Of a DNA stretch of 64,000 nt, positions 12,677 through 23,334 are shown piece after piece (position 1 is the stretch's first letter; each line of letters begins with the position of its first letter). The position numbers and the translations under genes are program-made. Location of the stretch: the NCBI GenBank assembly GCA_030726065.1, contig JANREK010000010.1, forward strand, positions 132,144 through 196,143. Reading direction: 5' to 3'. Under the pieces are notes generated by a model that did no database searches, was not told the origin of the DNA, and saw only the letters and a program-made list of their open reading frames with translations. This DNA is from Sediminibacterium sp. Lineage in GTDB: Bacteria > Bacteroidota > Bacteroidia > Chitinophagales > Chitinophagaceae.

Positions 12677-12728
12677 ACTAACGCAAAAGGTTTCATTTAA
12701 TAAAAGGCCACCTCAGTTAGGATTATGT

Positions 12729-12736
12729 TAACTTTG
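12729..12736 (+). promoter_or_regulatory. Promoter -7 element TAACTTTG upstream of obg
   Basis: Exact TAnnTTTG match 17 bp before the GTG start. Confidence 0.45.
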
Positions 12737-12752
12737 CGCCAAATAGTTTCCC

Positions 12753-13754
12753 GTGTCTGAAAGAAATAATTTCATTGATTACATCCGTATATTTTGTCAT
12801 AGTGGGCATGGTGGCGCAGGTGCGCGACATTTAATGCGCAACAAGCTAACCGCAAAAGGTGGCCCAGATGGCGGCGATGGTGGTCGTGGCGGGCATATCA
12901 TTTTAAAGGGCAATGCGCAATTGTGGACCTTATTACACTTACGCTATTATAAAAATGTAATCGCAGAGGATGGCGAAGGTGGTAGTAAAAATAATTGTAC
13001 CGGAAGGGATGGTAAGGATATTATCATTGAAGTGCCATTAGGAACCATCGCAAGAGACGAAGAAACTGGTAAAGTAGAAGCGGAAATATTAACCGATGGA
13101 CAAGAAATTATATTAGCCAAAGGGGGACGTGGTGGTTTAGGTAATTCTAATTTTGCAACACCTACCAATCAAGTTCCTGAACATGCACAACCAGGAGAAG
13201 ATGGTATTGAAGGTTGGAAACAAATTGAGTTAAAGGTATTGGCTGATGTGGGCTTGGTGGGATTTCCAAATGCAGGAAAATCAACACTACTTTCAGTGAT
13301 TACTGCAGCAAAACCTAAAATAGCCAACTATGCTTTCACTACTTTAACGCCGCAATTAGGTATGGTGGCATATCGTGATAACCGATCATTTTGTATTGCG
13401 GATTTACCGGGTATTATTGAAGGTGCTGCTGAAGGCAAAGGTTTAGGACATCGCTTTTTAAGACATATCGAAAGAAACGCTGTTTTACTTTTTATTATTC
13501 CTTCCGACAGCAATGACCATAAAAAAGAATTTGAAATTCTTAAAAATGAACTAGCGGAATTCAATCCAGAACTTTTACAAAAGGAATTCATCATCGCCAT
13601 TAGTAAGTCGGATTTATTAGACCAAGAATTAACGGATGCCATTGTAAAAGAACTTCCAAAAAATATTCCACATATATTTATATCATCAGCTACACAAAAG
13701 AACTTAGTAGAATTGAAAGATTTACTTTGGAAAGCATTGAATAAGCCTATCTAA
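12753..13754 (+). CDS. obg: GTPase Obg/CgtA (GTG start)
   Basis: Gly-rich Obg domain ([17 protein letters not shown]...[12 protein letters not shown]) and [19 protein letters not shown]-motifs. Confidence 0.97.
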   Translation: MSERNNFIDYIRIFCHSGHGGAGARHLMRNKLTAKGGPDGGDGGRGGHIILKGNAQLWTLLHLRYYKNVIAEDGEGGSKNNCTGRDGKDIIIEVPLGTIARDEETGKVEAEILTDGQEIILAKGGRGGLGNSNFATPTNQVPEHAQPGEDGIEGWKQIELKVLADVGLVGFPNAGKSTLLSVITAAKPKIANYAFTTLTPQLGMVAYRDNRSFCIADLPGIIEGAAEGKGLGHRFLRHIERNAVLLFIIPSDSNDHKKEFEILKNELAEFNPELLQKEFIIAISKSDLLDQELTDAIVKELPKNIPHIFISSATQKNLVELKDLLWKALNKPI

Positions 13755-13787
13755 AAAAAGTAATTCCGCATTCAAAATAGTACTCCC

Positions 13788-13821
13788 AAAAAAAGAGTCC
13801 CGAAATCGGGACTCTTTTTTT
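13788..13821. terminator. Bidirectional intrinsic terminator between convergent obg and typA
   Basis: AAAAAAAGAGTCCCG-aaat-CGGGACTCTTTTTTT perfect inverted repeat. Confidence 0.95.
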
Positions 13822-13849
13822 ATTTTTCAAGGAAAATTGGCAATAATGA

Positions 13850-15652
13850 TTAATTAGATGCTGCTTTCGTCGCCTTGCTTCTATTATTTTCGTCTAAGAT
13901 AGATTTACGCATACGAACTGATTTAGGCGTTACTTCAATACACTCATCAGATTGAATATATTCCATACACTCCTCTAAAGTATATTGTACTTTAGGGGTA
14001 ATTCTTACGCTATCATCAGATCCACTCGCACGGTGGTTGGTTAGTTTTTTCATCTCGACCGCGTTGATATTTAAATCACCCGGCTTAATATGCTCTGCCA
14101 ATACTTGACCTGCATAAATTTCCTCACCTGGTTCAATAAAGAAACGACCTCTGTCTTGTAATTTATCAATAGAGTAAGCGGTAGTTAATCCAGCAAATTT
14201 TGCTACCAATACACCATTGCTTCTTCCAGGAATTGGTCCTTTCCAAGGCTTATATTCATTAAAACGATGCGCCATAACAGCTTCACCTGCGGTTTGTGTC
14301 AACATTTGAGAACGAAGTCCAATTAATCCTCTTGAAGGAATATCAAACTCTAAATGTTGCATAGTTCCTTTTGATTCCATGATCAACATTTCGCCTTTCT
14401 TTTGGGTAACTAAGTCAATTACTTTACCACTAAAATCAGCAGGTACATCTACGACTAATATCTCAAACGGCTCATGTTTTTTGCCATCTATTTCTTTAAC
14501 CAATACTTGTGGATTGCCGACTGTTAACTCATATCCCTCACGACGCATGGTTTCCACCAATACCCCTAAATGCAAGATACCGCGACCAAATACCAAGAAG
14601 CTATCAGCACTATCTGTTTCTTCCACACGCAATGCCAAATTCTTTTCAGTCTCTTTCATTAAACGATCACGGATGTGACGAGAAGTTACAAACTTACCTT
14701 CCTTACCAAAGAAAGGTGAGTTGTTAATACTAAAAGTCATACTCATCGTAGGCTCGTCAACACTAATTACTGGTAATGCCTCTGGATTTTCAGGATCAGC
14801 AATGGTATCACCAATACTAAAATCTTCTAAACCTACCACAGCACATAAGTCACCAGAAACAACTTCTGTTACCTTACGTTTACCCATTCCTTCAAATACG
14901 TATAATTCTTTTACTTTATTTTTCTTTACGCTACCATCCGCTTTTACCAATACAATATTTTGACCTTCTTTAATGGTACCTCTTTCTACTTTACCAATCG
15001 CAATACGACCTAAGAAAGAAGAATAATCCAATGAAGTGATTTGCATTTGTGTATGCCCTTCCTTAACATCAGGGCCTGGTACATATTTCAAAATACCATC
15101 CATTAAAGGGAAGATATCTGTGCAAGGGGTAAGGCTATCATTGAACCAACCATTTTTACCACTACCATAAAAAGTAGGGAAATTTAATTGGTCTTCAGTC
15201 GCATCTAAATTGAAAAATAATTCGAATACTGCATCATGCACTTCGTCTGGGCGACAGTTTTCTTTGTCCACTTTATTAATAATTACAATTGGTTTTAAAT
15301 TCAACTGTAATGCTTTTTGTAATACGAAACGCGTTTGCGGCATTGGCCCTTCAAAAGCATCTACTAACAAACAAACACCATCGGCCATTTTTAATACACG
15401 CTCCACCTCACCACCAAAGTCACTGTGACCTGGTGTGTCAATTACGTTAATCTTAACGTCTTTATAAGTTACTGAAGCATTTTTACTTAAAATGGTAATT
15501 CCTCTTTCACGTTCTAATTCATTGCTATCCATAATCAAGTCCCCGGTCTCCTGGTTATCTCTGAATACTTTTGTTGCGTGTAAAATTTTGTCCACCAAGG
15601 TAGTTTTACCATGATCAACGTGGGCGATAATAGCGATGTTTCTTATTTCCAT
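13850..15652 (-). CDS. typA: Translational GTPase TypA/BipA
   Basis: IAIIAHVDHGKTTLVDKIL, ERERGITI, IDTPGHSDFGGEVERVL, INKVDK. Confidence 0.98.
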   Translation of the reverse strand: MEIRNIAIIAHVDHGKTTLVDKILHATKVFRDNQETGDLIMDSNELERERGITILSKNASVTYKDVKINVIDTPGHSDFGGEVERVLKMADGVCLLVDAFEGPMPQTRFVLQKALQLNLKPIVIINKVDKENCRPDEVHDAVFELFFNLDATEDQLNFPTFYGSGKNGWFNDSLTPCTDIFPLMDGILKYVPGPDVKEGHTQMQITSLDYSSFLGRIAIGKVERGTIKEGQNIVLVKADGSVKKNKVKELYVFEGMGKRKVTEVVSGDLCAVVGLEDFSIGDTIADPENPEALPVISVDEPTMSMTFSINNSPFFGKEGKFVTSRHIRDRLMKETEKNLALRVEETDSADSFLVFGRGILHLGVLVETMRREGYELTVGNPQVLVKEIDGKKHEPFEILVVDVPADFSGKVIDLVTQKKGEMLIMESKGTMQHLEFDIPSRGLIGLRSQMLTQTAGEAVMAHRFNEYKPWKGPIPGRSNGVLVAKFAGLTTAYSIDKLQDRGRFFIEPGEEIYAGQVLAEHIKPGDLNINAVEMKKLTNHRASGSDDSVRITPKVQYTLEECMEYIQSDECIEVTPKSVRMRKSILDENNRSKATKAASN

Positions 15653-15669
15653 GTACTGTTTTGAGGCTG

Positions 15670-15677
15670 CAAAGGTA
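15670..15677 (-). promoter_or_regulatory. Promoter -7 element TACCTTTG upstream of typA
   Basis: Exact TAnnTTTG on the minus strand just upstream of the typA start. Confidence 0.4.
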
Positions 15678-15729
15678 CAAGGTTTAAGGCTCCTAAAAAA
15701 ACAAATGGAGAAAAATGGAGTAATAAGAT

Positions 15730-16821
15730 TTACACCCTGATATATATTTTATATTTATTTAATATATAACCCAATAGCCAGCATGTCAACATCGCAGTAA
15801 AGGCAAATCCCATCGAACCCCAATAGGGCGCTAAATTGGCAAAGGTATTTTGATAAATCCAGGTATATAATGGGATGCCATTAGGCCCATGAATCAGATA
15901 CAAGATACCAATGAGTAACTGTGAAAAAAGATAAATCACCAATGGATTTTGTCCAAAAACAGTAAAAAAGCTGGAAAACTGTAATTGCCTTTGTAATTCG
16001 ACACGATAGATGATGGTGGCAATAATGACCATATCAATACCCACCGTTAACATTACAAAGGAGCTTGTCCAAAGCTTTTTATTGATCGGGAATTGGTAAT
16101 TCCACATAAAGGCTAAAAATATAAACCCTGCACCCCACATAAATAATAAAGCCAAGCCCTCATAAGTCTTTCCTTGTTCTTGAATAAACTTACCTACACG
16201 ATACCCAATTAATACATTCACTATGGACGGAATGGTGCTTAACCAACCCTCAGGGTCAAACCCAAATCCTTCGCCATGGTATAAATGCGATTCCCCCATT
16301 AACCAAGTATCTAATTTTAAACCCGCATTACCAAGAATACTATAGGGATCACCTACATCTCCAAACTTAAATGAAACATACCAATAAAGTAATAATAATA
16401 ACCCAGACAAAATCATTACCACGCGCTCATGCATATAATAAGCAATTAAGGAAGCAAATCCATAACAAAGTGCAATGCGTTGTAAAACACCCATAATACG
16501 CGTGTTTGCAACACTCCCTGTGAAAGGGAGCCAATACATTAAATAGCCAATTAAAAATAACAAAGCGGTTCGCTTACCAATTTTTAATAAAACAGTACTA
16601 TTATTTAATTTAGCCCAGGTGGGTTCAATAAAACTTAATGAATTTCCAACGGCAAATAAAAAGGAAGGAAATACTAAATCAGTGGGCGTAAACCCATGCC
16701 AACTCGCATGTAAAAAGGGAGCAAACGTGAGCGAAGGATCACCAGGTGTATTTACAATGATCATTAAACAAATGGTCATTCCTCTAAAAACATCCAAGGA
16801 TAAAAATCGTTGATTTGGCAT
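15730..16821 (-). CDS. HGSNAT/YeiB-like multi-TM acyltransferase (DUF5009-type)
   Basis: RFLSLDVFRGMTICLMIIVNTPG N-terminus; HASWHGFTPTDLVFPSFLFAVG; about 10 TM segments. Confidence 0.85.
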   Translation of the reverse strand: MPNQRFLSLDVFRGMTICLMIIVNTPGDPSLTFAPFLHASWHGFTPTDLVFPSFLFAVGNSLSFIEPTWAKLNNSTVLLKIGKRTALLFLIGYLMYWLPFTGSVANTRIMGVLQRIALCYGFASLIAYYMHERVVMILSGLLLLLYWYVSFKFGDVGDPYSILGNAGLKLDTWLMGESHLYHGEGFGFDPEGWLSTIPSIVNVLIGYRVGKFIQEQGKTYEGLALLFMWGAGFIFLAFMWNYQFPINKKLWTSSFVMLTVGIDMVIIATIIYRVELQRQLQFSSFFTVFGQNPLVIYLFSQLLIGILYLIHGPNGIPLYTWIYQNTFANLAPYWGSMGFAFTAMLTCWLLGYILNKYKIYIRV

Positions 16822-16902
16822 AAGTTTCCGTTTGGCAATTTAAGATACACAAAATTAAACTTGAATCGTATTCAAATTTAATTTCCACCCATATTGGCTA
16901 AA

Positions 16903-19900
16903 TTAATCAATTTTTCGCTTGTGCTTGCTTGAAACATAAGTGTATACTGCAGGAATCACAAACAAGGTAAGTACCAATGAAAACATCAATCCACCAACAA
17001 TAACGGTACCAAGTGGTTTACGACTAGTTGCAGCAGCCCCAATGCTTATTGCAATAGGAAGCGCCCCTAATGCGGTAGCCAAACTTGTCATTAATATAGG
17101 ACGGAATCTTTGTGATGCAGCTACAAGCACTGCTTCCTTTAATTCCAAGCCTGCAGCTCTTTTTTTATTAGTAAATTCAACAATTAAAATTCCATTCTTG
17201 GTCACTAGTCCAATCAACATAATAATTCCAATTTCTGAAAAAATGTTTAATGTTTGTCCAAATAGCCATAGAAATATTAATGCGCCTGCAATCGCCAAAG
17301 GAACTGTAATCATGATAATAATTGGATCTTTGAAACTTTCAAACTGCGCAGCAAGCACTAAATAAATTAAAATAAGCGCTAAAATTAATGCATACGCAAT
17401 ATTGGAGGAGCTCTCTTTATAATCTCTTGATGGACCACTTAAAGCTGTTTGGAAACTTTCATCTAATTTTTCTTTTGAAATTCGTTCCATCGCAGCTACC
17501 CCATCTCCAATCGTTTTTCCTTCGGCTAATGATGCAGAAATAGTGGCTGAATTAAATCTGTTGTAATGATATAAACTTGGCGGATTACTATTTTCTGTAA
17601 CAGTCAATACACTTGAAATTGGAATACTCTCCCCACGGTTATTACGTAAATATAATTTATTAATATCTGCAGGCGAGTTACGATCCGATCTTGGCACTTG
17701 CGTAATTACTTCATATTGACGATCGTTCATAATAAAATAGGCGGATCTGGCACCACTGAATGCGGATTGCAATGCTTGAGAAATATCAGCAGTGGTTAAA
17801 CCTAAATCGCGCGCGCGCATACGATCAATATTTAAATCAAATTCAGGTTTGTTGAATTTTAAATTCACATCCACATTTTGGAAAGTTTTATCTTTTCGAG
17901 CAGCATCTAAAAATTCAGGAATGACGTTGCGTATTTTTTGGAAATCTAAATTCTGTATTATAAACTGAACTGGTAAAGAGCCTCTCGAGGAAATACCTAC
18001 TGAAATAGTTTGCTCTTCCACCACAAACACTCTTACGTCTTTGAATTTTTTTAACTTTTTATTTAAATCGTTTAAGATTTCTGTTTGGCTTCTTTTTCGC
18101 TCTGATAAAGGCACAAATCCAATCCTTCCAGAAGCACTACTACTTCCACTTGAACCACCATATCCTGGCACACTTCCCCATGTAAATGCATGTTCAGGAA
18201 CAGAGTCCTGCATCAAACGAATGGTTCTTAGTAAATTACCACGCATATCATCAAAGCTAGTACCCTCCTGTCCTGTCATGGTAACGCGCACGGTACCCTT
18301 GTCCTCCATGGGTGCTAACTCGGATTGAATAGTGGTTCCAATTAAAATAATAATACCCACACATGCAACAACAATTACCCATGCCATCCAACGCACTTTT
18401 AAAAATTTGGCCAATAAATTTTTATAGCCATTTTCCATACCTTTAAAAAACGGTTCAGTCTGCTCATAAAACTTTCCTTGTTTGCCATCTTTACGATTCA
18501 AGTACACATTCAACACTGGCGTGATTGTTAATGATACAAATGCGGATACTAAAACGGCCCCTGCCACTACCACTCCAAATTCTTTAAATAAGGAGCCAAT
18601 AAATCCTTGTAAAAAAATCACTGGCATAAATACCACTGCAAGTGTGATTGATGTGGAAATAACCGCAAAGAAAATTTCTTTACTTCCTTCTCTTGCCGCA
18701 TCCTTTAAATTTAGTCCTTCCTCTAATTTTCTAAATATATTTTCGGTGACCACAATTCCATCATCCACTACTAAGCCTGTTGCTAATACAATGGCTAGTA
18801 AAGTAAGTATATTGATGGAAAACCCTGCTAAATACATGATAAAGAAAGTAGCAATCAAGGAGATAGGTATATCTACTAGAGGCCTGATTGCAATGAGCCA
18901 ATTTCTAAAAAAGAAAAATATCACCAATACCACAAGTGCAAATGAAATAAAAATTGTCTCCTTCACTTCTTCTAAAGCCCTACGTACATTTTTAGTATTA
19001 TCAATAGGCACATCAAATTCAATATCCGTTTTATTTGATCTTTTAATTTCTTCCAATCGCTTATAAAATTCATCGGCAATTTTAATGTAGTTCGCGCCAG
19101 GTTGTGGGGAAAGTGATACCGTTATTGATTGCGCACCATTAAAATAAACAGCTCGATCCTCTTGCTCAGGACCTAATTCTACTTTAGCAACATCCCCTAA
19201 TCGAATAATTCCTGAAGCATCCTGCTTTAATATGATATTATTAAATTCAGCCTCGGTGGATAATCGACCTAATGTTCGAATGATGTATTCTGCTTTAGTG
19301 CCATTAATTTTTCCAGCGGGTAATTCCACATTTTCTTTGTTTAACGCCACTTGAATATCATTGAAAGCAATGCCAAATGCATTCAATAAATCTGAATTGG
19401 GGAATATACGCATTGAATAACGCTTCCCCCAAACACTCACACTACTAACCTCGTCGATCGTTTGAAAACGTTGTTGTAAAACATTCTCCGCATACTCCGT
19501 TAATTCATAAATACTTTTTGATTTACTTTTTACAGTCATTAATACAATGAAATCTGAACTTGCATCGGATTTGGAAACTACGGGCGGACTACTAATATCC
19601 TCAGGCAAACTTCGAGAAGCCTGACTCACTTTATCACGAACATCATTGGCCGCAGTCTCTAAATTTACCCCTAAATTAAATTCAACGGTGATATTAGATG
19701 ATCCTACAGAACTGGATGAATTGATTGTTTTAATTCCAGGAATACCATTGATTGATTTTTCAAGTGGTTCCGTTATTTGACTTTGTATTACTTGGGAATT
19801 TGCACCAGAATAATTGGTTTGTACATTGATGATGGGTGGATCAATAGCAGGATACTCCCTTAATGCTAAAAAAGAAAAACCAACAATACCAAAAAGTACG

Positions 19901-19962
19901 ATGGCAATATTCATTACAGTAGCAAGTACGGGTCGTTTTAAGGAAAGTTCAGATATATTCAT
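16903..19962 (-). CDS. RND efflux transporter permease (HAE1/AcrB-like)
   Basis: 1019 aa, N-terminal LSLKRPVLATVMNIAIVLFG; AIVLATGLVVDDGIVVTENI; GALPIAISIGAAATSRKPLGTVIVGG. Confidence 0.96.
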   Translation of the reverse strand: MNISELSLKRPVLATVMNIAIVLFGIVGFSFLALREYPAIDPPIINVQTNYSGANSQVIQSQITEPLEKSINGIPGIKTINSSSSVGSSNITVEFNLGVNLETAANDVRDKVSQASRSLPEDISSPPVVSKSDASSDFIVLMTVKSKSKSIYELTEYAENVLQQRFQTIDEVSSVSVWGKRYSMRIFPNSDLLNAFGIAFNDIQVALNKENVELPAGKINGTKAEYIIRTLGRLSTEAEFNNIILKQDASGIIRLGDVAKVELGPEQEDRAVYFNGAQSITVSLSPQPGANYIKIADEFYKRLEEIKRSNKTDIEFDVPIDNTKNVRRALEEVKETIFISFALVVLVIFFFFRNWLIAIRPLVDIPISLIATFFIMYLAGFSINILTLLAIVLATGLVVDDGIVVTENIFRKLEEGLNLKDAAREGSKEIFFAVISTSITLAVVFMPVIFLQGFIGSLFKEFGVVVAGAVLVSAFVSLTITPVLNVYLNRKDGKQGKFYEQTEPFFKGMENGYKNLLAKFLKVRWMAWVIVVACVGIIILIGTTIQSELAPMEDKGTVRVTMTGQEGTSFDDMRGNLLRTIRLMQDSVPEHAFTWGSVPGYGGSSGSSSASGRIGFVPLSERKRSQTEILNDLNKKLKKFKDVRVFVVEEQTISVGISSRGSLPVQFIIQNLDFQKIRNVIPEFLDAARKDKTFQNVDVNLKFNKPEFDLNIDRMRARDLGLTTADISQALQSAFSGARSAYFIMNDRQYEVITQVPRSDRNSPADINKLYLRNNRGESIPISSVLTVTENSNPPSLYHYNRFNSATISASLAEGKTIGDGVAAMERISKEKLDESFQTALSGPSRDYKESSSNIAYALILALILIYLVLAAQFESFKDPIIIMITVPLAIAGALIFLWLFGQTLNIFSEIGIIMLIGLVTKNGILIVEFTNKKRAAGLELKEAVLVAASQRFRPILMTSLATALGALPIAISIGAAATSRKPLGTVIVGGLMFSLVLTLFVIPAVYTYVSSKHKRKID

Positions 19963-19997
19963 CTAGTATACCTTAATATAAAATTTATTTTAATTCA

Positions 19998-21047
19998 CTA
20001 CTTAGTGATATCAGCAAGTTTCACTGTTTTGATTACTTTAACATTACTTCCTTGACGTACAAATAACATTCCTGAAATTATAATACTGTCACCCACTTTT
20101 AATCCTTTGGTAATTTCAACAGAGGAAGTAGTTCGATAACCTGTTTCAACATCAATAAGTTTTGCGATACCCCCTTCTATAATTGTTATTTGCTTACTGC
20201 GAGAATCCGGGATCACCACATTGGCAGGCACTAAGATGGTTGGCTTTTGTGTATTTTCTCCAAGCATTACTTTGACATAGGAGCCTGGCAATAATTTTCC
20301 TTGTAATACAGCGCGTACTTTGATATTACGTGTAGACGCAATAATTTGAGGCTCTATGGCAATAACAGTAGCAGTTAATTTTGCATCACCAACGCCAATA
20401 CTTTCAATTTTTACTTTTTTACCTACTTTAATAAAGCCTTGATAAACTTCAGGTAAAGTAAAGTCAACTTTTAATTGATCCACTTTTTGAAGCGAAGCAA
20501 TAGTCGTTGCATTATTAATGAAAGCCCCTAAACTAATTTGTCTTAAACCCAACAAACCTGTAAATGGTGCTTTGATAATTGTTTTTTCAATTTGAGATTG
20601 AACGAATGTAATATCTGCCTTTAAACTTTTTACTTGTTGTAAAGAAATATCATAATCACTTTGATTGATGCCTTTCACATTTAACAATTGCTTATTGCGT
20701 TGTTCATTTATATTAGCCAATTCTAATTGCACCTTGATTTTTTCAAGTTGTGCTTGCAAATCAGCATCATTTAATTTTGCTAAAATAGTGCCCGCTTGTA
20801 CCATTTTACCTTCAGGTATCTGCAGGAAAACAACACGACCATTGGTTTCTGGTTGAAGATCAATATAATCATTGGCCAACACTGAACCATTCACTTCAAT
20901 CTGCTTATCGATAGTTTGATTCTCGATAACTGCAATGTCAACAGAGACAGGCGTATTTGGATTAAATTTATCTACCGACTTCGGCTTTTTAGAACATGCA
21001 ACCGCTAAGAAAGTGGTACATATCGCAAGTAGTTGTAATTTTCTCAA
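19998..21047 (-). CDS. RND efflux periplasmic adaptor (MFP), lipoprotein
   Basis: Lipobox LAVACS; lipoyl-like GRVVFLQIPEGKMVQAGTILAKLND; KAPFTGLLGLRQISLGAF. Confidence 0.94.
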   Translation of the reverse strand: MRKLQLLAICTTFLAVACSKKPKSVDKFNPNTPVSVDIAVIENQTIDKQIEVNGSVLANDYIDLQPETNGRVVFLQIPEGKMVQAGTILAKLNDADLQAQLEKIKVQLELANINEQRNKQLLNVKGINQSDYDISLQQVKSLKADITFVQSQIEKTIIKAPFTGLLGLRQISLGAFINNATTIASLQKVDQLKVDFTLPEVYQGFIKVGKKVKIESIGVGDAKLTATVIAIEPQIIASTRNIKVRAVLQGKLLPGSYVKVMLGENTQKPTILVPANVVIPDSRSKQITIIEGGIAKLIDVETGYRTTSSVEITKGLKVGDSIIISGMLFVRQGSNVKVIKTVKLADITK

Positions 21048-21057
21048 AACAAAACAA

Positions 21058-21082
21058 TTTTAGCTATTAAAGATAGCTAAAA
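21058..21082. promoter_or_regulatory. 10-bp inverted repeat TTTTAGCTAT-taaag-ATAGCTAAAA upstream of the efflux adaptor
   Basis: Perfect inverted repeat 11 bp before the adaptor start and 40 bp after the preceding gene; operator or weak terminator. Confidence 0.45.
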
Positions 21083-21122
21083 AACACTTTTTATTTGAAC
21101 TAAATAGATGAATGGCAGTTGT

Positions 21123-21854
21123 TTATCCCCCTTTTTTATAAATAGCAAACCTTTTTTGGATGAATAACCCTAATTCTAAGTCATTAAGCAAGGCCAACAC
21201 TGCGTAATCTGGCCTACAATATTCCATGAATCTAGCAAGTTCGGCCCCTTCTAATTGGGTCAATTTTTGTACGAATCTTTTGGTAAAACGGTAGTTGATG
21301 TATTTATCCTGCTCCTGCGATATTAACCTGTTTTGTAAAAATTGCAGATTGCGATTACGCTTCACACGGAACATATTAATAATTTCATCTAAGTCAAAGC
21401 CAATCGTTAAACCATTCGGACCCAACAAATTTTGATTATTGCTTAATTTTAAACCAGGTGCGGAATAATTAAAAAATTTCGCATAGTCTGCTCGGTTTTG
21501 CATTGAATCTAATTTATAATAAGAATTCCGAACACGCACTTCTGGCAAATCATACCCTGTCACATGAATCATGATATTAAAATGTTGCAAATCCTCAATA
21601 GTATCAATGGTATACTTTTGTGTATGTTTTCCAAATAAGGAAAACCAAAGCGAGTCTTTCGCCTTAACAAGAATTTGATAATGACCTAAAGAATCCGTGA
21701 TGGCTCTATTTGCAGAACTATAAACGATCACAGACTCAATGGGACGCCTCCCCGAAATATCATATACGTTTCCACTAATAGATACCGATTGGGCATTTAA
21801 ATTGGCAATAAAAATGAAAATAAAAAAAATAAATGCCGCGGTCCTCTTTTGCAT
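21123..21854 (-). CDS. Secreted carboxypeptidase-like regulatory-domain protein, function unknown
   Basis: Signal peptide; VSISGNVYDISGRRPIESVIVYSSANRAITDSLGHYQI CarboxypepD_reg-like repeat. Confidence 0.7.
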   Translation of the reverse strand: MQKRTAAFIFFIFIFIANLNAQSVSISGNVYDISGRRPIESVIVYSSANRAITDSLGHYQILVKAKDSLWFSLFGKHTQKYTIDTIEDLQHFNIMIHVTGYDLPEVRVRNSYYKLDSMQNRADYAKFFNYSAPGLKLSNNQNLLGPNGLTIGFDLDEIINMFRVKRNRNLQFLQNRLISQEQDKYINYRFTKRFVQKLTQLEGAELARFMEYCRPDYAVLALLNDLELGLFIQKRFAIYKKGG

Positions 21855-21931
21855 ATGAACTACAAACTTATGAAAGGATTTATAATAATAGTAAAAGCAG
21901 GATTATAATTAACAGGTTTTTACCTTTTAAT

Positions 21932-23197
21932 TTAAGATATTATATATAATAGCGTCCCCATACAAACACAACTCAAGGCGATCCATTGCGGTGCTAGCTT
22001 TTGATAATACAGTAAATAGGTACTTGCCAAAAAAACAAGGGGAAAAGTAATCCAATGTATGGCATCACCCACTTGTAATTGCATGACTACATCCTTCAAT
22101 AAATAAAAAGTAGATCCAATCATGATGCCCACAATACTTGCATAAATACCTTCCAAAGAGCGATAAAAAACCGCATACTTTTTTAATTTTTGCCACAATG
22201 GAAAAAGAAAAAGCACAATAAAAAAGCTAGGTAAAAATACGCCCATACTAGCGATCACTGCACCCAAAACCTGCCCTGGGATTCCCATTTCCTTTAAAGC
22301 AACAGCACCCGTATAACTTGCGATTGAAAAAATGGGACCAGGAATAGCTCTAACAAAGCCGGAGCCCGTTAAAAATTCGGTACTTGTTAATTTTATGACA
22401 TCTCGTTTATTTTTTTTAACCACATTCGATTTTGGTCTTGTAACATATTGCTCATACATCATAGGTATCAACACATCGCCGCCACCAAAAACAAAACTTC
22501 CAAATCGATAATTATTTTCAAATAAATTAAATGCTTTTCGATATTCCCAATTTTGACGTGTTGCTTGTTCAGATAAAAATCCAGCACAAATAAATAATGA
22601 AAGAAAAATAAATAAGCCGCTCCATTTTACTTTTTTAGGTGGAGGTCCATCATTTGGAATTCTTTTGCCACTAAAATTGGTTACGATTCCTGCCAAAACA
22701 ATAATAATTGGAATGGTCCAAGGCGTTTTAAAACCGACATACGTAAGGATGGCGGTCGCTAAAAAAATTAAAAATGTAATTTTACTTTTTATGACTTTTT
22801 TATATAATAATAAACCTGCGCTGGCTAAAAAACCAATGGCCATGGGCTGAAGTAATACCAAACTTTTTAAACCATTCGTTAATTCAAAATGCGTTGTAAT
22901 AATAGCTAAGGAAGTCATTAAAATAGTAGCAGGTAAAATCCATACCAATAATGCTAAAAAGGCAAGGGAGGCACCCCCTCTTTTATAAGCGATTAATGTA
23001 ATTGTTTGTGTGGAGGAAGCGCCAGGTAATAATTGGCAAAATGCATTGTATTCTAGTAATTCCTCCGAAGTAACATCTTTACGCTTTTGAACAAATCGGT
23101 TTTGCATGAGCGCAACAGCTACCTGTGGGCCGCCAAATGCCGTAATGCTATAGTTAAATACAGCGCGTAAAAAGGGGATATGTCGCAATAAATACAA
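21932..23197 (-). CDS. chrA: Chromate transporter ChrA family
   Basis: AFGGPQVAVALM, AFCQLLPGASSTQT, FVFGGGDVLIPMM, FLTGSGFVRAIPGPIFSIASYTG duplicated CHR motifs. Confidence 0.92.
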   Translation of the reverse strand: MYLLRHIPFLRAVFNYSITAFGGPQVAVALMQNRFVQKRKDVTSEELLEYNAFCQLLPGASSTQTITLIAYKRGGASLAFLALLVWILPATILMTSLAIITTHFELTNGLKSLVLLQPMAIGFLASAGLLLYKKVIKSKITFLIFLATAILTYVGFKTPWTIPIIIVLAGIVTNFSGKRIPNDGPPPKKVKWSGLFIFLSLFICAGFLSEQATRQNWEYRKAFNLFENNYRFGSFVFGGGDVLIPMMYEQYVTRPKSNVVKKNKRDVIKLTSTEFLTGSGFVRAIPGPIFSIASYTGAVALKEMGIPGQVLGAVIASMGVFLPSFFIVLFLFPLWQKLKKYAVFYRSLEGIYASIVGIMIGSTFYLLKDVVMQLQVGDAIHWITFPLVFLASTYLLYYQKLAPQWIALSCVCMGTLLYIIS

Positions 23198-23294
23198 AGG
23201 CCTGATTTTACTTAAAATTAATTGATTTTATAGATAAGCCCTACAAAAAATACCCACGCCCCGGACTAGTTGATGTGATTGCCATTTTTATAAT

Positions 23295-23302
23295 TAACTT
23301 TG
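23295..23302 (+). promoter_or_regulatory. Promoter -7 element TAACTTTG upstream of the DUF3089 lipoprotein
   Basis: Exact TAnnTTTG; lies inside the ORF-track N-terminus, supporting the start at 23335. Confidence 0.45.
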
Positions 23303-23334
23303 CGCGCAGCAATCACCCATTAATCCTTCCTATT

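Noticed and set aside
16940-17365. 141-aa plus-strand ORF
   Set aside because: Antisense to the RND permease C-terminus; no independent promoter or domain evidence.
18482-19066. 194-aa plus-strand ORF
   Set aside because: Fully antisense to the RND permease gene; composition is the reverse-complement shadow of TM-rich codons, with no recognisable domain.
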